Assembly: GCA_016932315.1 (NCBI GenBank) | Contig: JAFGDD010000014.1 | Location: 1 to 64,000 of the forward strand | Reading direction: 5' to 3' | Source: Candidatus Woesearchaeota archaeon | GTDB lineage: Archaea > Nanobdellota > Nanobdellia > Woesearchaeales > SM23-78 | Length of the DNA stretch: 64,000 nt | In this document: positions 15,265 through 24,374 of the stretch, piece after piece | Position numbering within the stretch: position 1 is the first letter of the stretch | Layout: the number at the start of each line of letters is the position of its first letter | The notes under the pieces: generated by a model | Databases searched by the model: none | Seen by the model: the letters and a program-made list of their open reading frames with translations, nothing else | What the model was told of the DNA's origin: nothing | Translations under genes and position numbers: made by a program

Positions 15265-16056
15265 TTAAGATAATTCAACAATTATCTTCGCAGCAAGCTT
15301 AGAAGTCATCTCATTAACGTCTTTCTCAGGGTTGACTTCGACAACATCAAACATTCCAATATTCCTGAGCATCTTGAGGCGATGGATGAAATAAATAAGT
15401 TCTCGTGTAGTTAATCCTCCTGGCTCTTGATATCCTGTGCCTGGCGCAAAAGCAGGGTCTAAGGCGTCTATATCAATGCTTATGTAAGCCTTTGGCCAGA
15501 GCCTTGCAACGCTCATCACACTGTCAGCAACCTCTATGAGACTTTCAAAACTGGTTTCTCTCATGGAATAAACCTTGATCTTGTTTTCATCAATGAACTT
15601 CTTCTCTTCCTTGCTCATATTCCTAATGCCAACGAGGATGACGTTGCTCTTGTCAACGATTTTCTCCTCAATAAGAACTCGTAAGTAATCCTCGTGAGTT
15701 GGCGGCTTGTGATATTCCTGAACATCAGGGTGGGCGTCAAAGATGATTATTCCTGCGCCAGGGTTCTGCTTTGCAAAAGCCTTGAATGCAGGGTAAGTTA
15801 ATGAATGGTCACCGCCAAGTAATCCAATGTAATAATTTTTTTCAAGCTCTCTTTGAATTTCATTCTGAATAGTGTTGTGAGCTTCTTCTAAGTTGGAATT
15901 GTCAATCCGAATATCAATCATGTCAAACAATGGGAGCATTCCTGTCTCTGACAAATGAAAGTCCTTCAGTGTCTCAGCTATCTTATCAGGCCCTTTCTCT
16001 AAGCCATGCCTTTTGGACAATGCCCCTGCATTAAGAGGTATTTTGAAGAGTTTCAT
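15265..16056 (-). CDS. speB: Agmatinase/arginase family ureohydrolase
   Basis: 263 residues. The two-manganese ligands are present in GGDHS (81-85), DAHPD (107-111) and SIDIDALDPAFAPGTG (about 193-208). The family hydrolyses guanidino compounds such as agmatine (to putrescine and urea) or arginine. The PGTGYQEPGG segment is usual in archaeal agmatinases, so polyamine synthesis is the most likely role. No arginine decarboxylase is in the window. It is transcribed toward the hydrolase gene. Confidence 0.9.
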   Translation of the reverse strand: MKLFKIPLNAGALSKRHGLEKGPDKIAETLKDFHLSETGMLPLFDMIDIRIDNSNLEEAHNTIQNEIQRELEKNYYIGLLGGDHSLTYPAFKAFAKQNPGAGIIIFDAHPDVQEYHKPPTHEDYLRVLIEEKIVDKSNVILVGIRNMSKEEKKFIDENKIKVYSMRETSFESLIEVADSVMSVARLWPKAYISIDIDALDPAFAPGTGYQEPGGLTTRELIYFIHRLKMLRNIGMFDVVEVNPEKDVNEMTSKLAAKIIVELS

Positions 16057-16101
16057 AATAACAAGAGAAGAAAATGGCTTGTTTTAAAGTTTTCTGAAAT
16101 A

Positions 16102-16740
16102 TTAAGAATTTCTCAGTATATCCACCGCTATCTTTGGGTCTTGGCTGTTGAAGATGTAGCTGCCAGCCACCAGGATGTCTGCTCCTGCCTCGATCACTTC
16201 ATGGGCTGTGTCTGCATTTATACCTCCATCAACCTCAATGATCAGGTCTGGCTTCTTCTTGGTTAAGCTTTTTATTTTCTTTATTGTGGCTTCAATCAGC
16301 TTCTGGCCTGGCTTGCCAGGCTTGACAGTCATCACAAGGACAAAATCAATATCATCTAGCAATTTTTCAATCTTTTTTATCGGCGTTGCAGGGCTGACAG
16401 CAATGCCTGCCAACACTCCCTTGCTTTTTATCTTCTCAATAAGCTTCTTCGGGCTCTTGGCTGCTTCTGCATGGAAGCTTATCATTGCAGCACCGGCGTC
16501 TATGAATTTATCCGCGAGCTTCTCAGGCTGCTTCGTCATCAAGTGGACATCCTTCTTTATTACGCCGGTGTTCACGCTCTTCACAAAATCAGAATCAAAA
16601 GTCTTGTCCTTGACAAACTTGCCGTCCATCACGTCAAAATGAATGAAGTCGGCGTTGCTAACGCGCATCACTGCTTGATTAATAATAGTAATATCACTAT
16701 AATCCAGGCTTAATATGCTTGCAGCAACCTTGATAATCAA
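16102..16740 (-). CDS. rpe: Ribulose-phosphate 3-epimerase
   Basis: 212-residue TIM barrel interconverting ribulose 5-phosphate and xylulose 5-phosphate. Conserved pieces are FDVMDGKFV (metal and catalytic Asp), DVHLMT, a variant phosphate-loop VKPGKPGQ where NPGFGGQ is usual, VDGGIN and LVAGSYIF. The start is a TTG behind a GGTGGTG site. With rpiB and transketolase within 7 kb it supplies the non-oxidative pentose phosphate route. Confidence 0.93.
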   Translation of the reverse strand: MIIKVAASILSLDYSDITIINQAVMRVSNADFIHFDVMDGKFVKDKTFDSDFVKSVNTGVIKKDVHLMTKQPEKLADKFIDAGAAMISFHAEAAKSPKKLIEKIKSKGVLAGIAVSPATPIKKIEKLLDDIDFVLVMTVKPGKPGQKLIEATIKKIKSLTKKKPDLIIEVDGGINADTAHEVIEAGADILVAGSYIFNSQDPKIAVDILRNS

Positions 16741-16807
16741 TCACACCACCTTTAGAGGATAAACTAGGCATTAATGTTTATAAAATTTGTTATTTTATTG
16801 ACGAAAA

Positions 16808-17713
16808 TTATTTTCTTTCTCCAACAAAGCTTATGAAATTTTTTCCCTCGTTTTCATAAAAATCCCCTAAAAAATAATGTGAAACCAGATTTCTGAACTG
16901 ATTATGTGTTGGTTTAAACGATATACCTACCACGATTTTATCTCCTGGTTTGATTTTTTCAAATTCTTTCAAAGTAGATTTTTTCCTAACCGTAAGAAAA
17001 CTCTCTATGTTAGAAGTTTTTGGGTTGAATCTTACCCCCGCTTCAAGGTAATCTCCATCAAATCCAACTGCTTCAAGCACCGGAGTAAACATATCATCAT
17101 GTTCTTGAGTCCTGTAATGGTCAACCAATGACTCTATTGAGCTGGTTTGTGGCTCGATTGAAAGGTAAACTCTATCTTCTTTAGACAGGCTTTTATGCAG
17201 AGTTTGTAAAATGCTGTGGGGCTTAAAATTCCCCATTGTTGCCCCCAGGTAAACAAATTTAGGTGCGGAAGTGCATAACCTGGCTATTTGTTCTTCAAAA
17301 TCCCCTTCCAATCCTATGGCAGGAACACCTAAAGAACTTATCTCTGCAAGTGCAATGTCTAAGAACATCTTATTGACATCAATTGCTAAATAGGATACTG
17401 ATTTATTTTGCCTGAGTGCTTCTTCTATTAGAAGCTTGCTTTTCTCTGCTTTTCCAGGCCCAAGGTCGAGATAAATAGTTTTGCGTGAGAATCCTTCGCC
17501 TACAATTTCTTGGAGGTTCTGTTTTATTAGGTTCATCTCCTTGGCAAGCATTCCACAAGCATATCGCTGATCTTCATGAAGTTTCAGGTAGAACTCTGCT
17601 TGTTCATGCATCAGGTACCACGTTTTTGAGTCATTTAGGTAAAACGTTCTTTTACCATCTTCCTCTAAGTAATCCTCAAGCTTGGCTTGTAATATTCTCC
17701 TAACTTCCTCCAT
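16808..17713 (-). CDS. EgtD-like histidine-specific methyltransferase family protein
   Basis: 301 residues matching the EgtD/Methyltransf_33 family: a SAM motif LDLGPGKAEKS near 80-90, FVYLGATMGNF around 153-163 (the family motif ending GNF) and an SIEPQ segment near 187. Known members trimethylate histidine for ergothioneine, or modify histidine as part of other pathways. No EgtB-like partner is nearby, so the amine substrate is uncertain. The start follows a GGTGATT site. Confidence 0.75.
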   Translation of the reverse strand: MEEVRRILQAKLEDYLEEDGKRTFYLNDSKTWYLMHEQAEFYLKLHEDQRYACGMLAKEMNLIKQNLQEIVGEGFSRKTIYLDLGPGKAEKSKLLIEEALRQNKSVSYLAIDVNKMFLDIALAEISSLGVPAIGLEGDFEEQIARLCTSAPKFVYLGATMGNFKPHSILQTLHKSLSKEDRVYLSIEPQTSSIESLVDHYRTQEHDDMFTPVLEAVGFDGDYLEAGVRFNPKTSNIESFLTVRKKSTLKEFEKIKPGDKIVVGISFKPTHNQFRNLVSHYFLGDFYENEGKNFISFVGERK

Positions 17714-17788
17714 CTGTAATCACCTAGCAGTAAATATATTTTTATAATATATTAATTTTTCTATCAATTTTTTTAATAAAACAAAAAA

Positions 17789-17796
17789 TTTAAATA
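17789..17796 (+). promoter_or_regulatory. TATA box for the tandem Lrp gene
   Basis: TTTAAATA lies in AAAATTTAAATACT and is centred about 27 nt before the ATG at 17820. This gives a leaderless mRNA. The intergenic region is shared with the divergent EgtD-like gene. Confidence 0.55.
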
Positions 17797-17819
17797 CTAA
17801 TTTTCATAAAATATTAATT

Positions 17820-18776
17820 ATGGCTAATCTGCTCCCAGACAAGAAAGACACAGCAATCCTTCAACAGCTAGACTTGAATGTGAGAGCCTCATGCAATCAG
17901 ATAGGAAAAAAGACGAGGCTTAGCAAGGAGGTTGTGCAATACAGGATAAAGCAGCTTGAAAAAAATCAAGTCATCACTGGATACTGGTCAGTGCCAAGCA
18001 TCAAAAACAATACTTCAGTCTACAAACTGCTAATAAAAAACAAAAGCCTTGGAATAGTGCAAAGAAAAGAATTTATTGCGTTCATAACCTCTCAAAAAGC
18101 CACTTCCTGGGCCGCAACAACAGAAGGACAATGGGACTTTGTAATAACATCATTTGTTCAGAAAGAAACTGATTTCTATGAATTTCTAAACAAGCTACTC
18201 TTACGCTTTGGAAAGTATTTCAGTGAAAAAAATATACTCCGGTCGGTGTCAGCCATTATTCTCAATGAGAAATATCTTCATCCGGACAACAAACACATAA
18301 TCAAGCAAGAAAATAATTTTCTCAATGAAGAAAAAGAAAAAGACGATGTTGATTCAGAGATAATAAAGGCTCTTTCAGAGAACTCAAGAAGCACATTCAC
18401 AGAAATAGGCAAGAAAGTAGGTTTGACTTCAGAAGCCATTTCTTATCGGTACAAGCAAATAATGAAGAAAAAGCTAATAACCAGCATGAAAGTCAGGATA
18501 AACCATGAAAAACTTGGCTTAAATTACTATCATCTTTTCTTATCATTGAATGATTATAAGGGAAAAAATGAGATAAAAAACTATTATATAATGCACCCCA
18601 ACTGCGTCTTCATCATGGAACACATGGGATTCTATGACCTGCACTTAGAACTAGTTGTTTCTGAGAATGATGTCCAGAAAATAATAGAAGACCTGTCGGA
18701 AAGATTTGGAAATGAAATCTCACGTTATGAACTAATAAAAATAAGGAAAGAGCATATAATCAATGTAATGAGATGA
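17820..18776 (+). CDS. Tandem-fused Lrp/AsnC-type regulator
   Basis: 318 residues containing two Lrp units in one chain. The first winged helix-turn-helix is at about 10-55 (DTAILQQLDLNVRASCNQIG) with a RAM-like domain to about 150. The second is at about 178-225 (EIIKALSENSRSTFTEIG) with another RAM-like domain to the end. Ordinary Lrp proteins have one of each, so this is a fused pseudo-dimer. It diverges from the EgtD-like gene and may control it. The ligand is unknown. Confidence 0.82.
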   Translation: MANLLPDKKDTAILQQLDLNVRASCNQIGKKTRLSKEVVQYRIKQLEKNQVITGYWSVPSIKNNTSVYKLLIKNKSLGIVQRKEFIAFITSQKATSWAATTEGQWDFVITSFVQKETDFYEFLNKLLLRFGKYFSEKNILRSVSAIILNEKYLHPDNKHIIKQENNFLNEEKEKDDVDSEIIKALSENSRSTFTEIGKKVGLTSEAISYRYKQIMKKKLITSMKVRINHEKLGLNYYHLFLSLNDYKGKNEIKNYYIMHPNCVFIMEHMGFYDLHLELVVSENDVQKIIEDLSERFGNEISRYELIKIRKEHIINVMR

Positions 18777-18799
18777 TTTAGAAGATTTTATTTCCTAAT

Positions 18800-19357
18800 C
18801 TATTTCTTATAATTTTTTCTTCTTTTCTCAAGCTCATTAAAAAGCTCTATCAGAAAAGGCTCTTTAATGGTTGTTCCTGCATCTTCCCAGAACTCATTTA
18901 GTTTTGAAGGCTCAACATCATTCTCATAATCCAACGCCTGAAAAGCCATTTCAAGCTTGTCAATTTGTTTGAGAATAATAGCTTCTCGCGTCTTTTGCTC
19001 TTCAAATTCCAGCCAAAGCTTAACATATTCTCCACTATGCTGTGCCTTAGAAAATAATCTAACCATGCCTGCCTTTTCTTTCTTAAATTTGTCTTTGAGA
19101 GAGCAGGTTATTTTTGTTCCTCGTTGCGAAACAATATCGCCAGTTTCTATTTCAGCCAGATCATGAATAAGCGCCATCTTCAACAATTTCTCCTTATTAA
19201 CTGCAAGCTTTTCACCAATTAAGCAGCAAAGCATTGCAGTGCCAAAGCCATGATCAGCAACGCTCTCAGAATCAGGTACGCCTTCCCTCGCCCATCCTGT
19301 TCTCTTAACTCGCTTTAGCTTTACAATCTCGCTGAAAAGGCCAATTAAATATCTCAT
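18800..19357 (-). CDS. HD-domain phosphohydrolase (YfbR/HDDC2-like)
   Basis: 185 residues. Residues for an HD metal site are present: ADHGFG (His), ALIHDLAEIETGD (HD pair) and a later KQIDKLEMA Asp. The order and the EGVPDSESVADH segment match 5'-deoxynucleotidases of the YfbR/HDDC2 group, which hydrolyse deoxynucleoside monophosphates. The start at MRYLIGLF is preferred over an ATG six codons upstream because the family begins here. Confidence 0.83.
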   Translation of the reverse strand: MRYLIGLFSEIVKLKRVKRTGWAREGVPDSESVADHGFGTAMLCCLIGEKLAVNKEKLLKMALIHDLAEIETGDIVSQRGTKITCSLKDKFKKEKAGMVRLFSKAQHSGEYVKLWLEFEEQKTREAIILKQIDKLEMAFQALDYENDVEPSKLNEFWEDAGTTIKEPFLIELFNELEKRRKNYKK

Positions 19358-19432
19358 AATAAACATAAAATACATCAGTATTTTAATAGTTTTGGAAAAT
19401 TTTATATAAAGGAAAGCTACTCAATGGTATAG

Positions 19433-19897
19433 GTGATATTTGTGGTTAAGGAAAAAATAGTGCTGGCTGCAGACCATGCTGGTTTTGAGCTTAAGGAAAA
19501 GCTGAAGAAAGTGTTAGAGCAGAACGAGATTGCTTTTGAAGACCTCTCCCCTAAGTTTGTTGATGGCGATGATTATCCTGATATTGCTTTCATAGCAGCT
19601 CAGAGAGTTGCCAGGAGCAAGCTGATGGGAGTTTTTATTTGCGGCACAGGATATGGAATGTGCACTGCTGCCAACAAGGTTAAGGGAATACGAGCAACTC
19701 CTGTTTATGACGAGAAAATGGCAAGGATTAGCAGGCAGGATAATGATGCTAATGTGCTCTGCCTAGGAGCAAGGCTTACTGATGAGAAGACTGCTGTTGT
19801 CATTCTTAAGACCTGGCTTAACACAAGGTTCCTGGAAGGCAGGCATGCAAGAAGAGTTGATAAGATTAAGAGGTTTGAAGGAGGCTTACCTATTTAA
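19433..19897 (+). CDS. rpiB: Ribose-5-phosphate isomerase B
   Basis: 154 residues of the RpiB/LacAB family: AADHAGFELK, DDYPD, a GVFICGTGYGM loop (catalytic Cys and phosphate binding), NKVKGIRA and a DNDANVLCLG motif. It isomerises ribose and ribulose 5-phosphates. The start is GTG (19433, or a second GTG 9 nt on); a TATA box TTTATATAAA at 19401-19410 gives leaderless spacing. Its stop overlaps the convergent TrmB gene by 4 nt. Confidence 0.95.
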   Translation: MIFVVKEKIVLAADHAGFELKEKLKKVLEQNEIAFEDLSPKFVDGDDYPDIAFIAAQRVARSKLMGVFICGTGYGMCTAANKVKGIRATPVYDEKMARISRQDNDANVLCLGARLTDEKTAVVILKTWLNTRFLEGRHARRVDKIKRFEGGLPI

Positions 19898-20646
19898 TTA
19901 ATTTTTACAGTTTCCCATATATGCTCAAAATATTTTCTAAAACTATCAGCTACTGCTTTGCTTTCAATCATAATAGCTACAGGGTCTGCTTCAATTAAAA
20001 TAAAAATTAGAACTTTGTTTTTATATATTTCAGTACTTGTCGGCATTTCAAAATTGTGTGGCAGAAACTTGAATTCTGTAAAAGGCAATTTTTTTCTTTT
20101 AGCATATAGAGACTTGTATTTTTCATTAAGTAAATGTCTATGCTTAATTCCTTTTTTAGCGCGTTCAATTTGCCTTTTATTGAAGTAATTTTCCCAAGAT
20201 GCGGGTTGTTCAGATAAACCCATGCTAAGCCATTCTTCTCCTTTCTTCAAGGTATTGATGATGTCCTCGTTTGCTGTTTTTAATCCATCAAAGCCTGTAA
20301 AAACCTTAACTTCGCTTTGTTTAGAAGAATTTTGTTTCAGTAGCAACTTAGGAATTATTTTTTGTACTGTTATTTTTTCTTCCTGAATCTCTTGTTCTTT
20401 TTCCATTAAATAATCTAAAATTTTATTAGGGGGTGAGGCTTCAAAGTACTTAACTCCATTTTTTACAACAAAACTTGCCAATCCTTTCTTAATTAATCTA
20501 TCTAAAACTTCATAGGTTTTTGAGCCTGAAATTCCGGATTTTTTTATTATCTTACCGGTTGATGATGATCCAGTGTCTAACAAGGAGAGGTATATTTTGA
20601 TTTCACCATCTGTTAATCCTATTTTTCTCAAGGCATCATTAAACAT
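19894..20646 (-). CDS. TrmB-family transcriptional regulator
   Basis: 250 residues: an N-terminal TrmB-type winged helix (about 1-70, LTDGEIKIYLSLLDTGSSS, then a recognition helix near SGSKTYEVLDRLI), a linker coiled coil (about 80-105) and a C-terminal effector domain without the large sugar-binding part of classical TrmB. Relatives control sugar metabolism, which fits its place between rpiB and transketolase; this is inference from context. Confidence 0.85.
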   Translation of the reverse strand: MFNDALRKIGLTDGEIKIYLSLLDTGSSSTGKIIKKSGISGSKTYEVLDRLIKKGLASFVVKNGVKYFEASPPNKILDYLMEKEQEIQEEKITVQKIIPKLLLKQNSSKQSEVKVFTGFDGLKTANEDIINTLKKGEEWLSMGLSEQPASWENYFNKRQIERAKKGIKHRHLLNEKYKSLYAKRKKLPFTEFKFLPHNFEMPTSTEIYKNKVLIFILIEADPVAIMIESKAVADSFRKYFEHIWETVKIN

Positions 20647-20708
20647 ATTAACGTATGTAGGGGGGAATAATATTTAAATATTATGATTTGTTTCCCTGCC
20701 TAGTCAAA

Positions 20709-21185
20709 ATGGAACATAAAGACGAAAAGAAACCAATAGTAAGGACAGACCTTCACGTGTATGTCGGCGTTAGACAATCGAAGAGTGACCTTTCTCAAAG
20801 TCACGACATCATTATTGCCAAATCTTTAGAAAGTGCAATTAATAAAATCCTAGAAGATGATAGAAGTTTAGCAGAAAGAACTGGAATAGTAAGAGACGCG
20901 TTCTTGGCTAAAGAAACAAAACGCATTGAAAGATATTTTCCAGGTTACAAATTCACTGTTCGAGATGTAAGTGATTGCTTTGTTTACGAAACAAGCAAAC
21001 TAAAAATTTTTACAAGCGAAGAAGTATTTCCAGAAATTACTGTAGCTTCTTCATATAAAAAGGCTTATCAAAAACTTGAATCAGGAGCAATTGAGGCAAA
21101 AGGCATATTGTTTCCTTCAGATGTAGGCTTTATAGCGCGGATTGGCCCTTATGATATATTCATTACAAGAAAGAAAAATTCTTAA
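20709..21185 (+). CDS. Hypothetical protein
   Basis: 158 residues. The ATG at 20709 is preferred to an upstream TTG. A TATA-like ATTTAAATA about 33 nt upstream serves as promoter. The protein is mixed alpha/beta, with segments HVYVGVRQSKSDLSQ and IARIGPYDIFITRK but no motif I recognise. No membrane or signal segment is seen. It diverges from the TrmB gene and may be one of its targets. Confidence 0.55.
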   Translation: MEHKDEKKPIVRTDLHVYVGVRQSKSDLSQSHDIIIAKSLESAINKILEDDRSLAERTGIVRDAFLAKETKRIERYFPGYKFTVRDVSDCFVYETSKLKIFTSEEVFPEITVASSYKKAYQKLESGAIEAKGILFPSDVGFIARIGPYDIFITRKKNS

Positions 21186-21208
21186 TAGAAACATGCTACT
21201 AATTTAAT

Positions 21209-23035
21209 CTATTTTATTACATCCTTAGCTGCTTTAACTATTGCTTCTGCATTTATTTCTTCATACTTCATTAGCTCGTCCGGCTTTCCTGAACAGGGCA
21301 TTTTCTTAACAGCCAAGCAACTTATTCTTATCCCTGAATTATTGAGTTCATTGCTTATGGCTTCTCCTATTCCACCTTCTGGGTAATGGTCTTCGACGAT
21401 GACTGCTTTGCTGCTGCTCTTCTTTATCTCCTCAATAAGTTTTTTTGCGTTCAATGGCTTGACGCAGTACAAGTCAATAATGCGTGCATTGATTTTTTCT
21501 TTTTGCAAAGCATCATAAGCCTTGAGCGCTTCATGAAGGGTTACGCCCGCACCTATTATTGCGACTCTGTCTTTTCTGCTCTCACGGATTACTTTGAAGC
21601 CGCCAACCACAAATTTTTCTTTGTTGCCATAAATGACTGGAGTTTTTGGCCTGCTCGTCCTGATATACTTGATTCCCTTGGTTTTTGCTGCTAATTCAAC
21701 AATCTTTTCTGTGCTCACAGCGTCTGAAGGATAGAACACGATGCTGCCTGGCAATGCCCTGAACATGGATATGTCTTCCAGTCCCATCTGGCTGGCCCCA
21801 TCCTCTCCAATGCTTACCCCAACGTGGGAGCCGCAAATCGTCAAGCTGGCCGATGAGAGCGCTGCCATTCTTATCTGATCGTGCGCTCTTGAAAGGAATG
21901 CTGCGAATGTTGAGGCAAAAGCAGTGAATCCCTTGACAGAAAGGCCAAGGGCTATGCCAAGCATGGCTTGCTCTGCAATATAAGCCTCGATGTATCTTTC
22001 AGGCTTTGCCTTGGCTAATTTTTCTGAAAAAGTAGAGTTGCTTACCTCAGCGTCAGCTGCAATGATGCTGTCATCAGCCTTTGCCAATCTCACAAGTGCA
22101 TTGCCGTATGCTTCTCTAGTAGCTACCATATCGTTAATCTTGTAGCTTGCAGGCTCAGGCTCGCCATTCTGAAGATGCTTAACATTAATCTTTAAAGGAT
22201 GCTTTATAGTAAAGACAGGCATCTTAGCATCAGGTATTTCTTTCAAAGCCTGCATTAATTGCTCATGGTTCAAGGGCTTGCCATGCCATCCTTCCTTGTC
22301 CTCGAGAAAAGACACTCCTCTGCCCTTATAAGTCTTGGCAAGGATTATAATTGGTCTTTCCTTTACAGTGCGAACCTTTTGAAAAGCTTTTTCCAAGGCA
22401 ACAACGTCATGCCCATTAACGCTCACAACCTCTGCTCCGAGCGCAGAGAACCTGCTGGCATAAGCTATCAAGTCATGGCCAAGCATTGTCTCTTTTGATT
22501 GGCCCAAGCGGTTAACATCTACTATAACGCAAAGATTATCAAGCTTATAATGAGCAGCTAAGGATACTGCCTCGTACACAGAGCCTTCTGAAGATTCACT
22601 ATCACCCATCAATACATAAGTGCGATAATTCCTGTGCTGAAGCTTAGCAGCCAAAGCCATGCCAACGCCAACAGCAGCGCCTTGGCCTAATGATCCGGTA
22701 GCTACCTTAGCCCAAGGAAAAGACTTAGGTACTGGATGGCCTTCAAAAGGGCTGCCAAACTTCCTCAAAGACAATAAATCATCATTGACAGCGCCAGCAT
22801 GGAATAATGCAGAGTAAAGAATTGGTGCAGCATGGCCTTTGCTGAGAACGAACTCATCATTATCAGGGTTAAAAGGATTCTTAACATCATAACTCATCTC
22901 AGAGAAGAAGAGGACGCTTATTATTTCTGCGCAAGACAAGCAGGTTGTAGGATGGCCGCTGCCAGCAGCAGTAGTCATTTTCAACACGTCACGGCGCAAG
23001 ACACTAGCGACGTCATTCAAAGTATTAGCAAACAT
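21209..23035 (-). CDS. tkt: Transketolase (single-chain)
   Basis: 608 residues with the thiamine-diphosphate domain first (SGHPTTCLSCAEI, LSKGHAAP, MGDSESSEGSVYEA) and the pyrimidine/C-terminal domains after about residue 300 (IAEQAMLGIALGLS, SIGEDGASQMGLEDISMFR). It transfers two-carbon units between sugar phosphates. Many archaea split this enzyme into two genes; here it is one polypeptide. The ATG at 23035 follows an AGGGG site. It completes the rpe, rpiB and tkt set of the region. Confidence 0.95.
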   Translation of the reverse strand: MFANTLNDVASVLRRDVLKMTTAAGSGHPTTCLSCAEIISVLFFSEMSYDVKNPFNPDNDEFVLSKGHAAPILYSALFHAGAVNDDLLSLRKFGSPFEGHPVPKSFPWAKVATGSLGQGAAVGVGMALAAKLQHRNYRTYVLMGDSESSEGSVYEAVSLAAHYKLDNLCVIVDVNRLGQSKETMLGHDLIAYASRFSALGAEVVSVNGHDVVALEKAFQKVRTVKERPIIILAKTYKGRGVSFLEDKEGWHGKPLNHEQLMQALKEIPDAKMPVFTIKHPLKINVKHLQNGEPEPASYKINDMVATREAYGNALVRLAKADDSIIAADAEVSNSTFSEKLAKAKPERYIEAYIAEQAMLGIALGLSVKGFTAFASTFAAFLSRAHDQIRMAALSSASLTICGSHVGVSIGEDGASQMGLEDISMFRALPGSIVFYPSDAVSTEKIVELAAKTKGIKYIRTSRPKTPVIYGNKEKFVVGGFKVIRESRKDRVAIIGAGVTLHEALKAYDALQKEKINARIIDLYCVKPLNAKKLIEEIKKSSSKAVIVEDHYPEGGIGEAISNELNNSGIRISCLAVKKMPCSGKPDELMKYEEINAEAIVKAAKDVIK

Positions 23036-23066
23036 AAACAAAATCCCCTAAAATATTATTTTACTT

Positions 23067-23504
23067 TTATCTTTCTACTTTTCCTTTTATAAAGCCGATT
23101 ATCTTGTGAGCCTCATTATCATCAACCAGTTGGTAAATAATCTCAACTGTTGCTTTGAAATCAGGGCCGGATATGCAATCCGTAGCATTGAACTGCTCCT
23201 TAGCCCTACTAGCAAATAATAATGATGATGGCTGAACTGGGCAGAAAACCTCATCTTCAGATACCATTCTTATGTTGCTTATGTTAGCATCATCCCCCAG
23301 GTTGTTTATCAGATAAAACCTTACCATGTCAGAGCTTATCTTGTAGTCAACACAATCCAAGCCCATCCCAATAGAGCACTGGGTCGGAGGAGCTGAAAAG
23401 TTAATAATGCCAAAATAAGATAATGCTCCTATTGCTATTATTGTAGCTAATATAGCCCAGCCATAAGTTGCCAAGAATTCAACTGCAGCTTGTGCCTTTT
23501 TCAT
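23067..23504 (-). CDS. Class III signal peptide pilin-like protein
   Basis: 145 residues beginning MKKAQAAVEFLATYGWAI, a class III (prepilin) signal with the Q-x-x-x-E motif cleaved by an archaeal prepilin peptidase, then a hydrophobic helix to about residue 35. The remainder is a secreted beta-rich domain with three or four Cys. It is a paralogue of the next gene upstream (23623), sharing CVxYKI and VRFYLxNNLGxDANI. It is a likely pilus subunit using the secretion locus at 25-36 kb. Confidence 0.85.
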   Translation of the reverse strand: MKKAQAAVEFLATYGWAILATIIAIGALSYFGIINFSAPPTQCSIGMGLDCVDYKISSDMVRFYLINNLGDDANISNIRMVSEDEVFCPVQPSSLLFASRAKEQFNATDCISGPDFKATVEIIYQLVDDNEAHKIIGFIKGKVER

Positions 23505-23622
23505 AAAAAATCCCTCTTTAATTATTATAACTAGCAGACAGGTTTATATTAATTTCGGAAAGGAAAAAGAAATATAAGAAAAAAAGAAAACAAAGAAAAA
23601 AAATTAAAAAATTTTATTGTAC

Positions 23623-24081
23623 TTATTCTGCCTTACCTGAGATTGAGCCTGTTGCGATATGAGTCTCTGTCTCGCCGCTCTTGAGATAGGTAATCTGCAG
23701 GTCTGCTTTGAATGTTGAGCCGAGACATGTTGCTGTTCCATTATTAGTCACGTTTATAGCTTGGCTCTTTTGACCATTTGAAAGGAACATCACGGCTCCA
23801 GCAACAGTACAGTCAGATGAAGCTCCTCCTGATGGTGTAATAGTTAATGATGTGATGTTTGCATCATTTCCTAAATTGTTTTGGAGGTAAAACCTAACTT
23901 GTGTTGTCGTTATCTTGTATTCCACACAGCTGAATCCTCCTGTCACCATGCACTTGCTTGGCATGAACCTGTCAGGGCTTAATACTCCGAAGTACGCCAA
24001 TGCTCCTATCGCTGCCAGAACTACTAAAATTGCCCAACCATAAGTCATTAAGAACTCCATGGCTGCTTGTCCTTTCTTCAT
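23623..24081 (-). CDS. Class III signal peptide pilin-like protein, paralogue
   Basis: 152 residues with the same arrangement as the pilin at 23067: MKKGQAAMEFLMTYGWAIL signal, one hydrophobic helix, then an extracellular domain with paired cysteines and Asn-rich potential glycosylation sites (NVTNNGT). A GGTGA ribosome site precedes the ATG. A poly-A/T-rich 118-nt gap separates the two genes, so each may have its own promoter; major pilin genes are often arranged this way. Confidence 0.85.
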   Translation of the reverse strand: MKKGQAAMEFLMTYGWAILVVLAAIGALAYFGVLSPDRFMPSKCMVTGGFSCVEYKITTTQVRFYLQNNLGNDANITSLTITPSGGASSDCTVAGAVMFLSNGQKSQAINVTNNGTATCLGSTFKADLQITYLKSGETETHIATGSISGKAE

Positions 24082-24194
24082 CGTTTCTTCACCTCACACC
24101 TTTTTATGTGTATTTTTAATAATTTATTATAATCCTCGTCTTTGTTGTTTATAAATCTTTTGGTGAAAAAACTTTCTGAGCCATATAATTTCTT

Positions 24195-24330
24195 CACTGG
24201 ACAGCAGAGCTAACGCTTCAGGCCTTGTAATTGCTTCACTGGACAACAAAAACTTCGTTTTTGAGTCCACTGCCTAAGGCACTGGACAACAAGAGTGCGC
24301 TCTTGAGTCCATTGGCTACGCCACTGGACA
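24195..24330. repeat. Tandem hairpin array, 42-43 bp period
   Basis: CACTGGACA recurs at 24195, 24237, 24280 and 24322. Units two and three form hairpins GGAC-aa-CAAAAAC-ttc-GTTTTTG-a-GTCC (24241-24268) and GGAC-aa-CAAGAG-tgcg-CTCTTG-a-GTCC (24284-24310). The base GGAC/GTCC is fixed while the inner stems differ but stay paired. The array occupies the 293-nt gap between the pilin gene and the Bro-N gene and ends just before the latter's TATA box. Confidence 0.8.
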
Positions 24331-24343
24331 TCCTTGCGTAAGG

Positions 24344-24351
24344 CTTATAAG
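24344..24351 (+). promoter_or_regulatory. TATA box for the Bro-N gene
   Basis: CTTATAAG is centred about 28 nt before the ATG at 24375, directly after the hairpin array, fitting a leaderless transcript. Confidence 0.5.
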
Positions 24352-24374
24352 CTTGTATTCTCTTCTGTAATGGC

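Noticed and set aside
20688-20708. TTG start for the protein at 20709
   Set aside because: It adds seven residues with no ribosome site; the ATG at 20709 is the simpler start.
24195-24330. CRISPR array
   Set aside because: Units have no constant repeat with unique spacers; the whole unit is a hairpin with covarying arms, and no cas gene is present.
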